A stretch of 32,099 nucleotides of DNA from Desulfobaculum xiamenense (GCF_011927665.1 NZ_JAATJA010000006.1:1-32099); one strand, 5' to 3'; positions 1 through 7,722 are shown, numbered from the stretch's first letter. Notes: a model not told the origin generated them from the letters alone. Made by a program: numbers and translations.

Positions 1-70
1 TCCAACGCCGTCGTTGAATCGTCTGCACGATTTCGACCGTGGGATACTCGTTAGCACTATCTCTGGACAT
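1..70 (-). CDS. N-terminal fragment of an insertion-sequence OrfA protein, cut by the window edge
   Basis: Reading the minus strand from an ATG at 70-68 gives 23 codons, starting MSRDSANEY and ending in QRRRW, with no stop before the window edge. A purine-rich stretch with AGGAGG lies upstream. A basic QRRRW segment leading into a helix-turn-helix is typical of the small first ORF of IS3- or IS66-like elements. The call depends mostly on context: a likely IS terminal repeat lies just upstream at 101-129. The rest of the transposase is outside the window, so family and integrity cannot be judged. Confidence 0.45.
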   Translation of the reverse strand, partial: MSRDSANEYPTVEIVQTIQRRRW

Positions 71-100
71 ACCTCCAGCACTACCTCCTAGGTTGCCTGG

Positions 101-129
101 GGTGTCCGATCAAAATGGGGGCTACCTCA
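101..129 (-). repeat. Probable terminal inverted repeat of the left-edge insertion sequence
   Basis: On the minus strand this segment begins TGAGGTAGCCCCC and ends CGGACACC. It has the TG...CCCCC...GGACAC layout common at IS3-family ends and lies 31 bp upstream of the partial OrfA start. The element boundary would then be at 129. The other end is not in the window, so the repeat cannot be confirmed by pairing. Confidence 0.4.
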
Positions 130-190
130 GTGGGGCGGTTGGGTGCGCGCGAAGGGGTTAGTTGAGTACTAGGTTAGCAGTGGAAGTGAA

Positions 191-208
191 AGGCCTCTTT
201 CGAGGCCT
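191..208 (-). terminator. Hairpin after the YjzC-like gene
   Basis: A perfect 7-bp stem (AGGCCTC/GAGGCCT) with a 4-nt loop lies 21 nt beyond the stop of the YjzC-like gene. Read on the minus strand it is followed by TTTCACTT, a weak T-rich tail. It is probably the intrinsic terminator of that gene. Confidence 0.5.
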
Positions 209-228
209 GTGAGCGCGGTTAGTTGTAC

Positions 229-414
229 TTATTTCCCGCTTTTGTTCTTTGTGGGATCCGTAATTACGTAGCCTTGGCCCGCTTTGGGCGTTGGGGGCAT
301 CGGTTCGCCCTTTACGATTGTACGTTCTTCCCCCGTTTTTCCGCCCCTAGGACCGACGATTTCATATTGTCCGGACCGCGGACACTTTTCTCCGGGCTTC
401 TTTGCATTGCTCAT
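229..414 (-). CDS. Small YjzC-like protein (61 aa)
   Basis: The protein starts MSNAKKPGEKCPRSGQYE and is rich in Gly, Lys and Pro. The opening K-x-G-E-K-x-P-x-S-G-x-Y and the later K-G-E-x-x-P-P-x-P resemble the small YjzC family, first named in Bacillus, whose function is not known. The start at 414 is chosen because GGAG lies five bases before it. An upstream in-frame ATG at 435 lacks such a site. The gene sits between two insertion-sequence ends (129 and 479), with its own hairpin terminator and a candidate promoter squeezed between its start and the IS end. There is no signal peptide or membrane segment. Family assignment is fairly sure; function is unknown. Confidence 0.75.
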   Translation of the reverse strand: MSNAKKPGEKCPRSGQYEIVGPRGGKTGEERTIVKGEPMPPTPKAGQGYVITDPTKNKSGK

Positions 415-442
415 AGTAACTCCACATGCGCTCACAATGTAA

Positions 443-470
443 TAGATAACCAGTTACTTTTAAAAGTCAA
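443..470 (-). promoter_or_regulatory. Candidate sigma-70 promoter of the YjzC-like gene
   Basis: On the minus strand TTGACT (470-465) is followed after 16 nt by TATCTA (448-443), in an AT-rich stretch just upstream of the gene start at 414. The -35 box lies only 8 bp outside the IS3 element end at 479, so the promoter appears to survive the insertion. The -10 match is weak. Confidence 0.4.
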
Positions 471-478
471 TATTAGCA

Positions 479-518
479 TGATCCTGCCACACAAAAGTGG
501 ACCACCAGTTAAGCCACT
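479..518 (+). repeat. IS3 element inverted repeat, orfB end
   Basis: It begins TGATCCTGCCAC and ends AGTTAAGCCACT. Its first nine and last twelve bases match the reverse complement of 1685-1724 exactly. The middle is diverged. Confidence 0.85.
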
Positions 519-1382
519 TTTCGTGACGAGATGCTTTTCGAATTCGGCGGGCGACATCCAGCCATTTGAGGCATGTCTTCGCCTTCGGTTGTAGTAGGCC
601 TCGATGTATTGAAACAACGCCAGTTCCGTCTCAAGACGGTCTGAAAACCGCCGATGTCGGATGAATTGGGTCTTAAGGGTGTGGAAGAAGGATTCTGCCA
701 CGGCGTTGTCCCAGCAATTCCCTTTGCGGCTCATGCTCTGGACGCAGCCATGCCGTTTCAGGTCCGCTCGAAAATCGTAGCTGGCGAACTGAATGCCCCT
801 GTCGCTGTGGACCAGAAGGCCGGGTGACGGCTTCCTTCGCGCAAGGGCCTTGTGAAAAGCCCTGATGGCCGAATGTCTTTCGAGCGAATCGCTCAAGTCC
901 CACCCAATGATAATGCGCGAGAACAGGTCGATGAAAACCGTGAGATAATGCCATTTCCGGCCGACCTTGAGATAGGTGATATCTGTGACCCAAGCGGTGT
1001 TGGGGGCGGATACCGTGAAGTCTCGATTGAGCAGGTTGGGAGCAATCGGTTCGGCATGCTTCGAGTCCGTCGTCACGACGAATCGGCGAGAGGTCTGGCA
1101 GCGCAATCCGAGCTGCCGCATGTGCCGAGCACCCCGCTGCCGACTTACATGCCGAAATTCGGTCTCCGCACGCAGATCGGCAGTGATCATGGGGCTGCCG
1201 ACGCATCCCGAATGCTCTTCGTAGAGTTGGAAAATTCGATGACGCAGCCGTGTCGTCTCGGCGGTCCGCCGTGACGGCCTGCGGCCTATCCATGCCATAA
1301 TATCCGTTTTGGGAAACCTTGAGCGCGTGGCACATCCTCTTCATCGAAAACTGCGAGCGGTGGTCCCTGATGAAACAGAATT

Positions 1383-1657
1383 TCATTTCGGTGCCTTGCT
1401 GAAGATGGCCAATGCTTTTTTAATATATCCCGGTCTAGTTCCCGAATCCTGTGCTGCTCATCCGTGAGGGCCTCTTTGCCCTGGGCCGGAAATCCGATGT
1501 GCCCTTGTCCGAGCATCTCGCGCCGCCAGTGATAGATGAGATCTACTCCAATCCCGAGGCTCTGCGCAACCTCGGACGCCGCCCGTCCCGATTCTTCGAC
1601 CATCTGAACGGCATTCCACTTGAACTCCGCATCGTACGTCCTGCGATTCCTGCTCAT
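1383..1657 (-). pseudogene. IS3-family OrfA (helix-turn-helix subunit), frameshifted near its end
   Basis: Starts MSRNRRTYDAEFKWNAV and contains the HTH pattern SEVAQSLGIGVDLIYHWRR (residues 28-46), which binds the element ends. After residue 81 (DILKK) the frame runs into unrelated sequence. Shifting by one base restores the usual ending ALAIFSKAPK and a TGA at 1385-1383 that overlaps the OrfB ATG as ATGA. The fault lies in an A6G run (minus strand, 1421-1415); seven As would restore the frame. The coiled segment before DILKK also looks about eight residues short compared with related OrfA proteins. A6G is a classic IS3 slippery site, but slippage here leads straight to the TGA. Confidence 0.75.
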
Positions 1658-1684
1658 CCACTTCCCCTGTTTGTTCGTCAGGAT

Positions 1685-1724
1685 AGTGGCTTAACTCCGT
1701 TTCCACAACTCCGTAGCAGGATCA
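1685..1724 (-). repeat. IS3 element inverted repeat, orfA end
   Basis: Read on the minus strand it begins TGATCCTGCTAC and ends AGTTAAGCCACT, pairing with 479-518. It lies 27 bp upstream of the OrfA start and probably holds the transposase promoter. Confidence 0.85.
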
Positions 1725-1919
1725 GCTTGGCATGTCTGGCAATTAAAGACCGCATCAGGCGAGTAGAGAGGTGATCCCCGCCAATCCGAAGTGGATGACC
1801 ATACATCGATGACCCACTGGACGCACTTCAAAGGAAATTGAAGTCGCTCCGATCTGTCCTGTCTGCCCATCCACTCCGAATTGGGGTTCGAGAAAAGCCC
1901 CGCAGTGGGGCTACTTCAG
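1725..1919. other. Gap between the IS3 element and the hexapeptide-repeat gene
   Basis: No gene is recognised. The stretch holds the terminator at 1896-1912. The remainder shows no start with a ribosome-binding site and no clear repeat. Confidence 0.6.
1896..1912 (-). terminator. Terminator of the hexapeptide-repeat gene
   Basis: A 6-bp GC stem (AGCCCC/GGGGCT) with a 5-nt loop is followed on the minus strand by TTTTC. It begins 7 nt past the stop codon at 1920, a good intrinsic terminator. Confidence 0.75.
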
Positions 1920-2510
1920 CTACATCTTCGGCTGGACGTCGGTGACTCCGGCCAGGTGGGGGCGGTTGGGTTCCATTTCGGCGAGGGGCTGCACTTCCTT
2001 GATTGACCGCGCAGAACGGCCAGCCAGAGCCTGATATTCCTGAATGTTCAGCCCGTGCCAGTGCATATCCCTGTCCGTCACCTGTCGAAGCTCCTTCGCC
2101 GGGGAACCCACCAGCAACTGACGGGACGCGCCCTTGAAGCCCGCTTTGACAAAGCTCATGGCAGCAACGATGCTTTCCTCTCCGATCTCCGCGCCATCCA
2201 TCACCACGGAATTCATGCCGACAAGGCAATTCCGCCTGATGACGCAGCCGTGCAGAATCGCACCATGTCCAACGGACACGTTCTCCTCGACAATGGTGTC
2301 CACGTCGCAATAGCCGTGCATGATGCAGCCGTCCTGCACATTGGATCCCTGCTTCACGATCAGGCGGCCGTAGTCGCCGCGCAAGGACGCACAGGGGCCG
2401 ATGTAGACATCCGCGCCAACGATGACATCGCCGATCAGTACGGCGGTCGGGTGGACGTAGGCCGTGGGATGGACAACCGGAACCAATCCTTCAAATTCAT
2501 AACAAGGCAT
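1920..2510 (-). CDS. Gamma-carbonic-anhydrase-like hexapeptide-repeat protein, CaiE/PaaY type (196 aa)
   Basis: The protein is a left-handed beta helix built from hexapeptide repeats (residues about 12-130) with a helical C-terminal tail. It matches the CaiE/PaaY group closely in length and in blocks such as [35 protein letters not shown] and AILHG. His65, His82 and His87 are in the positions that bind metal in gamma-class carbonic anhydrases. PaaY is a thioesterase in phenylacetate breakdown and CaiE belongs to carnitine metabolism; no partner genes of either pathway lie nearby, so substrate is open. The start at 2510 has AGAGGA nine bases upstream. It is a single-gene unit with its own terminator. 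Confidence 0.85.
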   Translation of the reverse strand: MPCYEFEGLVPVVHPTAYVHPTAVLIGDVIVGADVYIGPCASLRGDYGRLIVKQGSNVQDGCIMHGYCDVDTIVEENVSVGHGAILHGCVIRRNCLVGMNSVVMDGAEIGEESIVAAMSFVKAGFKGASRQLLVGSPAKELRQVTDRDMHWHGLNIQEYQALAGRSARSIKEVQPLAEMEPNRPHLAGVTDVQPKM

Positions 2511-3015
2511 TTCTTTTGTCCTCTGGGGCGTTAAATCGTGTTGGGGGCAGATGCTACCTGCCCGTACGGGCGTTCGAGTTTCATTCTCGGAGCGCGGTCA
2601 GGTTTTCATAATCACGGTTAAATTTCAATCATGATTATACTTGTGACGATTCGAAACTCGGGTGCGTCAAGAGTCTCGTTCGACGGCGTGCTGGTGGGCG
2701 CCTTCCGGATGATGGCGCATGGACGTGGAGTGCTGTCTGACAATCATCCCCATAGTTGAAAGCGCGCGGGGGAAGTGCCCGCAAAGCGAAAGTATGCTGA
2801 TACGGTGTGCTCTTCCGCGCCGCGCCACGAAATGAGGGCAAGTCCCCGACGAACGAATAGACGACGCGATTGACCTGAATAGCGCTCGACCGGCTAGGAC
2901 TGATGCGAGATGTCATGCAAGGGCACTGACTTGACAGATTCGACTGATAGGCCCATGTGTTTCAAACGATACGCTTGTATTGATGCGTCTACGTATCTGA
3001 AACCCGGGTGATAGT
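2511..3015. other. 505-bp intergenic region between divergent genes
   Basis: No convincing gene: the open frames here lack family motifs and sensible ribosome-binding sites. It contains an AT-rich inverted repeat with an exact TATAAT on the minus strand (2608-2639). Near the plus-strand gene it holds a perfect TTGACA at 2931-2936 with only a poor -10 (CATGTG) 17 bp later. A short inverted repeat GATACG/CGTATC spans 2968-2997, just before the lipoprotein start. Confidence 0.5.
2608..2639 (-). promoter_or_regulatory. Inverted repeat overlapping a consensus -10 box, upstream of the hexapeptide-repeat gene
   Basis: The arms ATAATCACG (2608-2616) and CATGATTAT (2630-2638) pair with one mismatch across 13 bp. 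On the minus strand an exact TATAAT lies at 2639-2634, inside one arm, and no -35 is recognisable. This layout would suit an activator- or repressor-controlled promoter. The factor is unknown. Confidence 0.3.
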
Positions 3016-3699
3016 ATGAGTGGACAAGGGACGAGGCTTTGTGTTGCTGTGATGTTGATGGCTTTGCTGTCCGGTTGCGCTACCATGCGCAACAACTATG
3101 TTCCTCATAGCGTCAATCGGGACTGGCCGCTCACGAATCAGGAAAGAACAGTCTGGATTGGCGAGAGCGTGCTTCTGCATGAGCGGGGACTGATGGTCAA
3201 GCATCTTCATGTGCTCGAGACCTGTGGTGGTGTGGCATACGTCATCCCCGAGGGGTTCTACAAGCAGGTGGGGTACGATTCGCGTAGAACGTATTTCAGT
3301 TCATCTGGAGTCAACACGAAGGTGTCGAGGAACCCGGCCGCAGATCCCATCAGTGGTCTGTCCATCCGCAACGACGTGCCCGGCGAGATTGATGTGGTTA
3401 CGGCACTCAACGCGGCGGTGTCCTATGATGCGCAGTATGAGGTTGAGGATCGTGCGTGCTTCACCTCGGAATTCAGGAAGATGCAGCTTATCTATACGGG
3501 GCGCGTGGGCGATCGTCTCCGCTTTTCGTATGTCGAGACATGGGGAAGCGAGAGGTCGGTCATGAATCACGACGTGGAGTATGATCTGAGCGCCTCGCGG
3601 ACCTTTGGGTACAAGGGCGCGCGCGTTGAGGTACTGGTCGCCACCAACGAGCAGATCACCTACAAGGTGCTTAAGAATTTCACCAGTCGCGAGGACTGA
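3016..3699 (+). CDS. Putative lipoprotein of unknown function (227 aa)
   Basis: Residues 1-21 form a lipoprotein signal peptide: a short basic start, a hydrophobic core and the lipobox LLSGC with the lipidated Cys at residue 21. The mature part is polar, with several aromatic beta-strand-like stretches and two cysteines (in LETCGGV and DRACFTSE) that could form a disulfide. I do not recognise the family. The residue after Cys is Ala, which does not look like an inner-membrane retention signal, so outer-membrane sorting is possible. The ribosome-binding site is weak (GGTGA). The gene stands alone and ends at a strong shared terminator. Confidence 0.7.
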   Translation: MSGQGTRLCVAVMLMALLSGCATMRNNYVPHSVNRDWPLTNQERTVWIGESVLLHERGLMVKHLHVLETCGGVAYVIPEGFYKQVGYDSRRTYFSSSGVNTKVSRNPAADPISGLSIRNDVPGEIDVVTALNAAVSYDAQYEVEDRACFTSEFRKMQLIYTGRVGDRLRFSYVETWGSERSVMNHDVEYDLSASRTFGYKGARVEVLVATNEQITYKVLKNFTSRED

Positions 3700-3748
3700 T
3701 CGCGCGACGGGCGGGCCGTTGGCGTGGGGAACTGCCCCGCGCCAATGC

Positions 3749-3788
3749 AAAAGGCTGCGCATGACCGGAAGGTCATGCGCAGCCTTTT
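3749..3788. terminator. Strong bidirectional terminator
   Basis: A perfect 14-bp stem (GGCTGCGCATGACC at 3753-3766 with its complement at 3771-3784) and a GGAA loop are flanked by AAAA on one side and TTTT on the other. It works for the lipoprotein gene on the plus strand and for the convergent hydrogenase operon on the minus strand. Confidence 0.92.
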
Positions 3789-3810
3789 GTCGTTTCAGGA
3801 TCAGTCAGGC

Positions 3811-5694
3811 TCAGGAGCCGCTGTTGCGTCCCTTGCGGGAGGTCTGGAAGCCGTTGGGACAGCTTTGGGCGGCGGTGGAGTCGAACTCGCTGTGCACGAG
3901 GGTGGACATGGTGATCTCGCGCCAGATGTCGTGAATGGTCTGGCTGATTTCCTTCTTCCGCCTGATGTAGCGGGTGTGCAGTAGCTCGTGGGCGCGCTCG
4001 GAGAGCGGCTCGCCGAGGAATTCCTCGTAGAGGCGCTGGACCTGCGGGTTGTTGTGCGACTGGCGCACGGGTTTGGTGCGGTCGATGTCGTAGATGGCGT
4101 CGCGGCGCTTGCGGGCGTGCAGCTGGTAGTGCTTCTTGCTGCGCAGGTGCCCGCCGCCGTCGACGCAGCCGCCGGGGCAGGCCATGATCTCGATGAAGTC
4201 GAAGTCCGCCCGCCCGGCGAGGACGTCCTCGACGATGGTCCGTACGCCCTTGAGGCCGTGGCACATGGCCAGCTTGACCGTGCCGATGTCGCCGCCGAGG
4301 TCCACCGTGGCGGTACGCACCGGCTCGAATCCGCGCAGGGGGTCGATGACCACGCCTTCAAGCTCGTGTCCGTTCAGAACTTTGTACATGGTCCGCACGG
4401 CGGCTTCCATGACGCCGCCGGTGGTGCCGAAGATGGCCCCCGCACCGGAGTAGGCACTCATGTAGGGATTGTCGAAGGTCGAGGGATCGAGGCTGCGCAG
4501 GTCCACGCCCTCGCGCTTGAGCAGTCTCGCGAATTCGCGGGTGGTCAGCACGAGGTCGACCTCGGGGGTGTCGCCTATGCGCAGCATGCGCCGGACGGCT
4601 TCGTCCTTCTTGGCGGTGCAGGGCATGATGGAGATGACGCGGATTTTCGACGGGTCGATGCCCATTTTCTCCGGCAGGTAGGTCTTGGCGAGTACGCCGA
4701 AGCACTGCTGCGGCGACTTGGTGGACGACAGGTAGGGCAGAATGTCCGGGTAGTGCTTTTCCGCAAAGTTGATCCACGCCGGACAGCACGAGGTGAAGGT
4801 GGGGCGCTTGCCCTCGCGCAGCCTGCCGAGCAGTTCCGTGCCTTCCTCCATGATCACCACGTCCGCCGCGAAGTTCGTGTCCAGCACGATGTCCGCCCCA
4901 AGCTGGCGCAGGGCGGCGATGATCTGGCCCTCCACGTTGGTGCCCGCGGGCAGGCCGAATTCCTCGCCGAAGCCCACCCGGATGGCGGGGGCGAACTGGA
5001 AGACCGTGACGATGTCCGGATCGTAGAGATAGTCGATGACGCGTTCGGTCTCGTCCTTTTCGCCCAGCGCGCCGGTGGGGCAGACGAGGATGCACTGGCC
5101 GCAGGTCACGCAGTCCGAAGCGCCCTGCGGCAGGTTGTCGCGCATGCCCACGCCGGTTTCGAGGCCGGAGCCGGTCACCACCAGCGCGTCCACGCCCTGT
5201 TCGTTGCGGCAGACGGCCACGCAGCGGAAGCAGCGGATGCATTTGCCAAGGTCGCGCACGATGGCCGGGGAACTGGTGTCCACCATGCGGGTGCGGGGAA
5301 ATTCATCGCGGTGGAAGCGGGAATGCTGCAAGCCCACGAATTGCGCCACGTCCTGCAATTCGCAGTCGCCATGGCGGGTGCAGGTGGCACAGTTGAGGTC
5401 GTGGTCCGCCAGCAGCAACTCCACTTGCAGACGCTGCATCTCGCGGACCTTCTGGGTTCTGGTCCGGATGACCATCCCTTCTTCAATGGGCGTGTTGCAG
5501 GAGGTGACGATGGTCGGTTCACGGTTTCCGGCGCGGGTAATCTCGACAAGGCAGACGCGGCACGTGCCGGGCGTGTGGTCGATGTCGTGCAGTTCGCACA
5601 GGGTGGGGATGAAGTGGCCGTTGCGCCGGGCGGCTTCGAGGATGGTGTCGTGTTCCTCGAAGGTGACGGTCTTGCCGTTGATGGTGGCTTGCAT
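3811..5694 (-). CDS. [FeFe] hydrogenase catalytic subunit, NuoG-like/HndD-type (627 aa)
   Basis: Catalyses H2 oxidation or formation at an H-cluster. Domains in order: a [2Fe-2S] ferredoxin (Cys33, 45, 48, 66), a His-ligated [4Fe-4S] site (His98, Cys102, 105, 111), two [4Fe-4S] sites (Cys152/155/158/162 and 195/198/201/205), then the H-cluster domain. The latter carries TSCCPAW (301-307), MPCTAKKDE (357-365) and MACPGGCVDGGG (504-515). The small-subunit-like helix follows at about 560-592. A polar tail of roughly 35 residues extends past it. The third motif ends GGGHL where GGGQP is usual. No signal peptide is present, so it is cytoplasmic. It lies 33 bp downstream of the flavoprotein gene in one operon. 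Maturation genes are not in the window. Confidence 0.93.
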   Translation of the reverse strand: MQATINGKTVTFEEHDTILEAARRNGHFIPTLCELHDIDHTPGTCRVCLVEITRAGNREPTIVTSCNTPIEEGMVIRTRTQKVREMQRLQVELLLADHDLNCATCTRHGDCELQDVAQFVGLQHSRFHRDEFPRTRMVDTSSPAIVRDLGKCIRCFRCVAVCRNEQGVDALVVTGSGLETGVGMRDNLPQGASDCVTCGQCILVCPTGALGEKDETERVIDYLYDPDIVTVFQFAPAIRVGFGEEFGLPAGTNVEGQIIAALRQLGADIVLDTNFAADVVIMEEGTELLGRLREGKRPTFTSCCPAWINFAEKHYPDILPYLSSTKSPQQCFGVLAKTYLPEKMGIDPSKIRVISIMPCTAKKDEAVRRMLRIGDTPEVDLVLTTREFARLLKREGVDLRSLDPSTFDNPYMSAYSGAGAIFGTTGGVMEAAVRTMYKVLNGHELEGVVIDPLRGFEPVRTATVDLGGDIGTVKLAMCHGLKGVRTIVEDVLAGRADFDFIEIMACPGGCVDGGGHLRSKKHYQLHARKRRDAIYDIDRTKPVRQSHNNPQVQRLYEEFLGEPLSERAHELLHTRYIRRKKEISQTIHDIWREITMSTLVHSEFDSTAAQSCPNGFQTSRKGRNSGS

Positions 5695-5727
5695 GTCAGT
5701 CTCGCTCTCTTGTCGTCGTGAAGGGCA

Positions 5728-7722
5728 TCAGTGGGCCGATTCGGGCACGGAGGATTCGGTGATGACCGAGTAGATGCGGTAGCAGCGCATGCACCGCCCG
5801 GCCTCGTGATAGGCCTCTTCCGTGGTGATCGGTTCCTCGACTTCCTTGAAGAGCCTTCTGCGCAGTTCCGGATCGAGTTCCTTGACCTGCACCCGGTATT
5901 TGTTTTCCACGGGTGTTTCGATCCATTCCTTGGACAGAACCTTGAAATCGTTGATGATCTTGCGCATGCGGCTGCGCGGGAAGAAGCGCACGCGGCCGAA
6001 GTGCAGATAGTCGTCGATGGAGCGGGCGGCCTTGAGGCCGTTGGCCATGGCGTTGATGATGGTGGACGGGCCGGAGAAGCAGTCGCCCCCAGCGAAAACG
6101 CCGGAGCGTGCGGTGGCCAGCGTGGTCCTGTCCGCCTCGATGCATCCCCATTTGTTGAAGCCGATGCCGTCTTCGCCGGTGATGGACGCCTTGTCCACCT
6201 GTTGGCCTATGGCGGCGATGAAGCCCTTGCACGGCAGCACGCGTTCGGCGCCGGGGACGGGAATCATGATGGTGCGGCCCCGGTCGTCCGTGCCGTTCGG
6301 CTGCATGTCCACGATCTCCACGCCGGTCACGCTTCCCCCTTCAGAGACGAGGCGCGTGGGGACGGTGAGGAAGTGGAAGATGACGCCCTCCTCGCGGGCG
6401 GCCTCGATTTCCTCATGGTCGGCGGGCATATCCTGTTCGGCGCGGCGATAGACGATATGAACCTCGCTTGCGCCCATGCGCAGGGCGGAACGGGCGCAGT
6501 CCATGGCCACGTTGCCGCCGCCGACGATGACCGTGGGCCCGTCGAGGGTCATGCAGTTCGCGCCTTGCAGACAGTCATGCACTTTGAGCAGGAAGTCGAT
6601 GCCCGTGAAGCAACCGGTGAGCGAGGCGTCCTCGCCCTCGATGCCGAGCATGCGCGCCTGATCGCAGCCTAGCGCGAGGAAGACGGCCTTGTAGCCGCGC
6701 TCGAAAAGCCCGTCGAGGGAGAAGTCGCGGCCCATGCGCTGGTTGTAGAGAAGCTGGCCGCCAAGGCGCTCCACGATTTCCGCCTCGGAGCGCAGGACAT
6801 CCTTGGGCAGGCGGTAGCTGGGGATGCCCGTTGCGGCCATGCCGCCCGGCTCGTCCTTGGCTTCGAAGACGTCCACGGGGTAGCCGCGCAGCAGCAGGTG
6901 GTAGGCGCAGGAAATTCCGGCCGGACCAGCGCCGACCACCGCGACCCGGAGATGGTCCGGCTGCGGGGTGCAGATGAGATCGCGCGAGAACCACTTGCTG
7001 GACAGGCCGTGCTCCATGTCCGCCACGTAGCGCTTGAGCACTTTGATGCCCACGGCCTCGTCCACGAGGTTGCGGCGGCAGGCCATTTCGCAGAAGCGCA
7101 CGCACACGCGGCCGCAGGTGGCGGCCATGGGGTATTTCTGAAGGATGACGCCAAGCGAGTGCGCCACCTTGCCGTCCTTGATGTAGTCGATGTAGCGGGG
7201 CACGTTGACCTTGGCCGGGCAGGCCTCGATGCACGGGGCGGTGACGTAGTCCATGCCGTACTGCTCCGGCGCGGAACCTGCGGCCTCTTCCACCAGCCGA
7301 TCGCGGAAGTGGTCGAGCGCGGCCAGCAGGGGGACGGTGCAGGTCTGGCCGAGGCCGCACAGCGATGTCATGCGGATTTGTCGGGCGAGTTGTTCGATCT
7401 CGTCGAACAAGGCTGGGGTACCCTCGCCACGACGCAGCGTGTCGAGCATGTCGCGGATGAGGCGGGTGCCCATGCGACAGGGCGTACACTTGCCGCAGGA
7501 TTCCGAGGCGGCCTTGTCGATGTAGCGCCAGAGCGCGTCGATCAGGCTGACGTTCGGCTCGAAGACGAAGAAGCCCCGGTCGCCGAAGAACGCCTTGATG
7601 GCGTTGCCCTGATTGAATTCGTCGAAGCCCTGCATGGTGGGGTCTTCGGGAATCTCGAAGGGACCGAGGCCCCGGTTGTCGTGGACGATGTCGTCCCAGA
7701 CTCCATAGATGATGCGTGCCAT
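5728..7722 (-). CDS. Iron-sulfur flavoprotein: NuoF C-terminal [4Fe-4S] domain fused to a GltD/NfnB-like NAD(P)H oxidoreductase (664 aa)
   Basis: Probable redox partner of the downstream hydrogenase. Residues about 40-145 match the last domain of NuoF, with cluster ligands Cys76, 79, 82 and 122. Residues about 150-590 match the small subunit of glutamate synthase. These include an N-terminal Fe-S domain (cysteines at 164, 168, 203, 207, 211, 215), an FAD-binding GAGPAG at 264-269, and a nucleotide-binding GGGNVAMDCA (401-410) followed by arginines that suggest NADPH. A CMRC motif sits near the C-terminus. The FMN/NADH-binding domain of true NuoF is missing. The start at 7722 has GAGGA seven bases upstream; the longer open frame beyond it has no family similarity. 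Confidence 0.88.
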   Translation of the reverse strand: MARIIYGVWDDIVHDNRGLGPFEIPEDPTMQGFDEFNQGNAIKAFFGDRGFFVFEPNVSLIDALWRYIDKAASESCGKCTPCRMGTRLIRDMLDTLRRGEGTPALFDEIEQLARQIRMTSLCGLGQTCTVPLLAALDHFRDRLVEEAAGSAPEQYGMDYVTAPCIEACPAKVNVPRYIDYIKDGKVAHSLGVILQKYPMAATCGRVCVRFCEMACRRNLVDEAVGIKVLKRYVADMEHGLSSKWFSRDLICTPQPDHLRVAVVGAGPAGISCAYHLLLRGYPVDVFEAKDEPGGMAATGIPSYRLPKDVLRSEAEIVERLGGQLLYNQRMGRDFSLDGLFERGYKAVFLALGCDQARMLGIEGEDASLTGCFTGIDFLLKVHDCLQGANCMTLDGPTVIVGGGNVAMDCARSALRMGASEVHIVYRRAEQDMPADHEEIEAAREEGVIFHFLTVPTRLVSEGGSVTGVEIVDMQPNGTDDRGRTIMIPVPGAERVLPCKGFIAAIGQQVDKASITGEDGIGFNKWGCIEADRTTLATARSGVFAGGDCFSGPSTIINAMANGLKAARSIDDYLHFGRVRFFPRSRMRKIINDFKVLSKEWIETPVENKYRVQVKELDPELRRRLFKEVEEPITTEEAYHEAGRCMRCYRIYSVITESSVPESAH

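Larger units (their letters stand above)
432..1386 (-). pseudogene. IS3-family OrfB transposase (DDE integrase core), broken by a one-base insertion
   Basis: The N-terminal part reads MKFCFIRDHRSQFSMKRMC in one frame from 1386, then GYY. The rest (AWIGRRPSRR onward) continues in another frame from about 1293. Removing one G of the GG at 1295-1294 (minus strand) joins them into the expected GYYAWIGRR. The catalytic core is otherwise present: first Asp in WVTDITYLK, second Asp in LLVHSDRGIQFAS and Glu in GNCWDNAVAESFFHTLK. The open frame reads through the right inverted repeat and stops 47 bp outside the element, so the natural stop may also be lost. With the OrfA fault this predicts no active transposase. 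Confidence 0.8.
479..1724 (-). mobile_element. IS3-family insertion sequence, 1246 bp, full length but degenerate
   Basis: The element is bounded by 40-bp imperfect inverted repeats that start TG and end CA (479-518 and 1685-1724, 29 of 40 positions matching). It encodes OrfA and OrfB with the IS3-type DDE integrase core on the minus strand. Length is normal for the family. Two frameshifts break the coding region: one at the A-run near 1416-1421 and one near 1295. No target-site duplication is seen (TAGCA on the left, GCTTG on the right). It is therefore probably an old, inactive copy, or one that has been rearranged. Confidence 0.85.

Noticed and set aside
1415-1421. A6G run as a working programmed -1 frameshift in the IS3 element
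   Set aside because: A -1 slip here leads to a TGA after ten codons and does not join OrfB, which lies in the remaining frame. A one-base deletion explains the data better.
1-1724. Composite transposon carrying the YjzC-like gene
   Set aside because: The two insertion-sequence ends differ in sequence and therefore in type, so they would not mobilise the segment together.
474-1729. Target-site duplication around the IS3 element
   Set aside because: The flanks TAGCA and GCTTG do not match at 3-5 bp.
2635-2916. 93-codon minus-strand frame in the 505-bp gap
   Set aside because: It has no ribosome-binding site and no recognisable domain, and its composition looks random.
3988-5721. 577-codon open frame on the plus strand
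   Set aside because: It lies opposite the hydrogenase gene, which has full catalytic motifs. The product is a low-complexity string rich in Val, Ala, His and Asp, as expected for the antisense of a high-GC gene.
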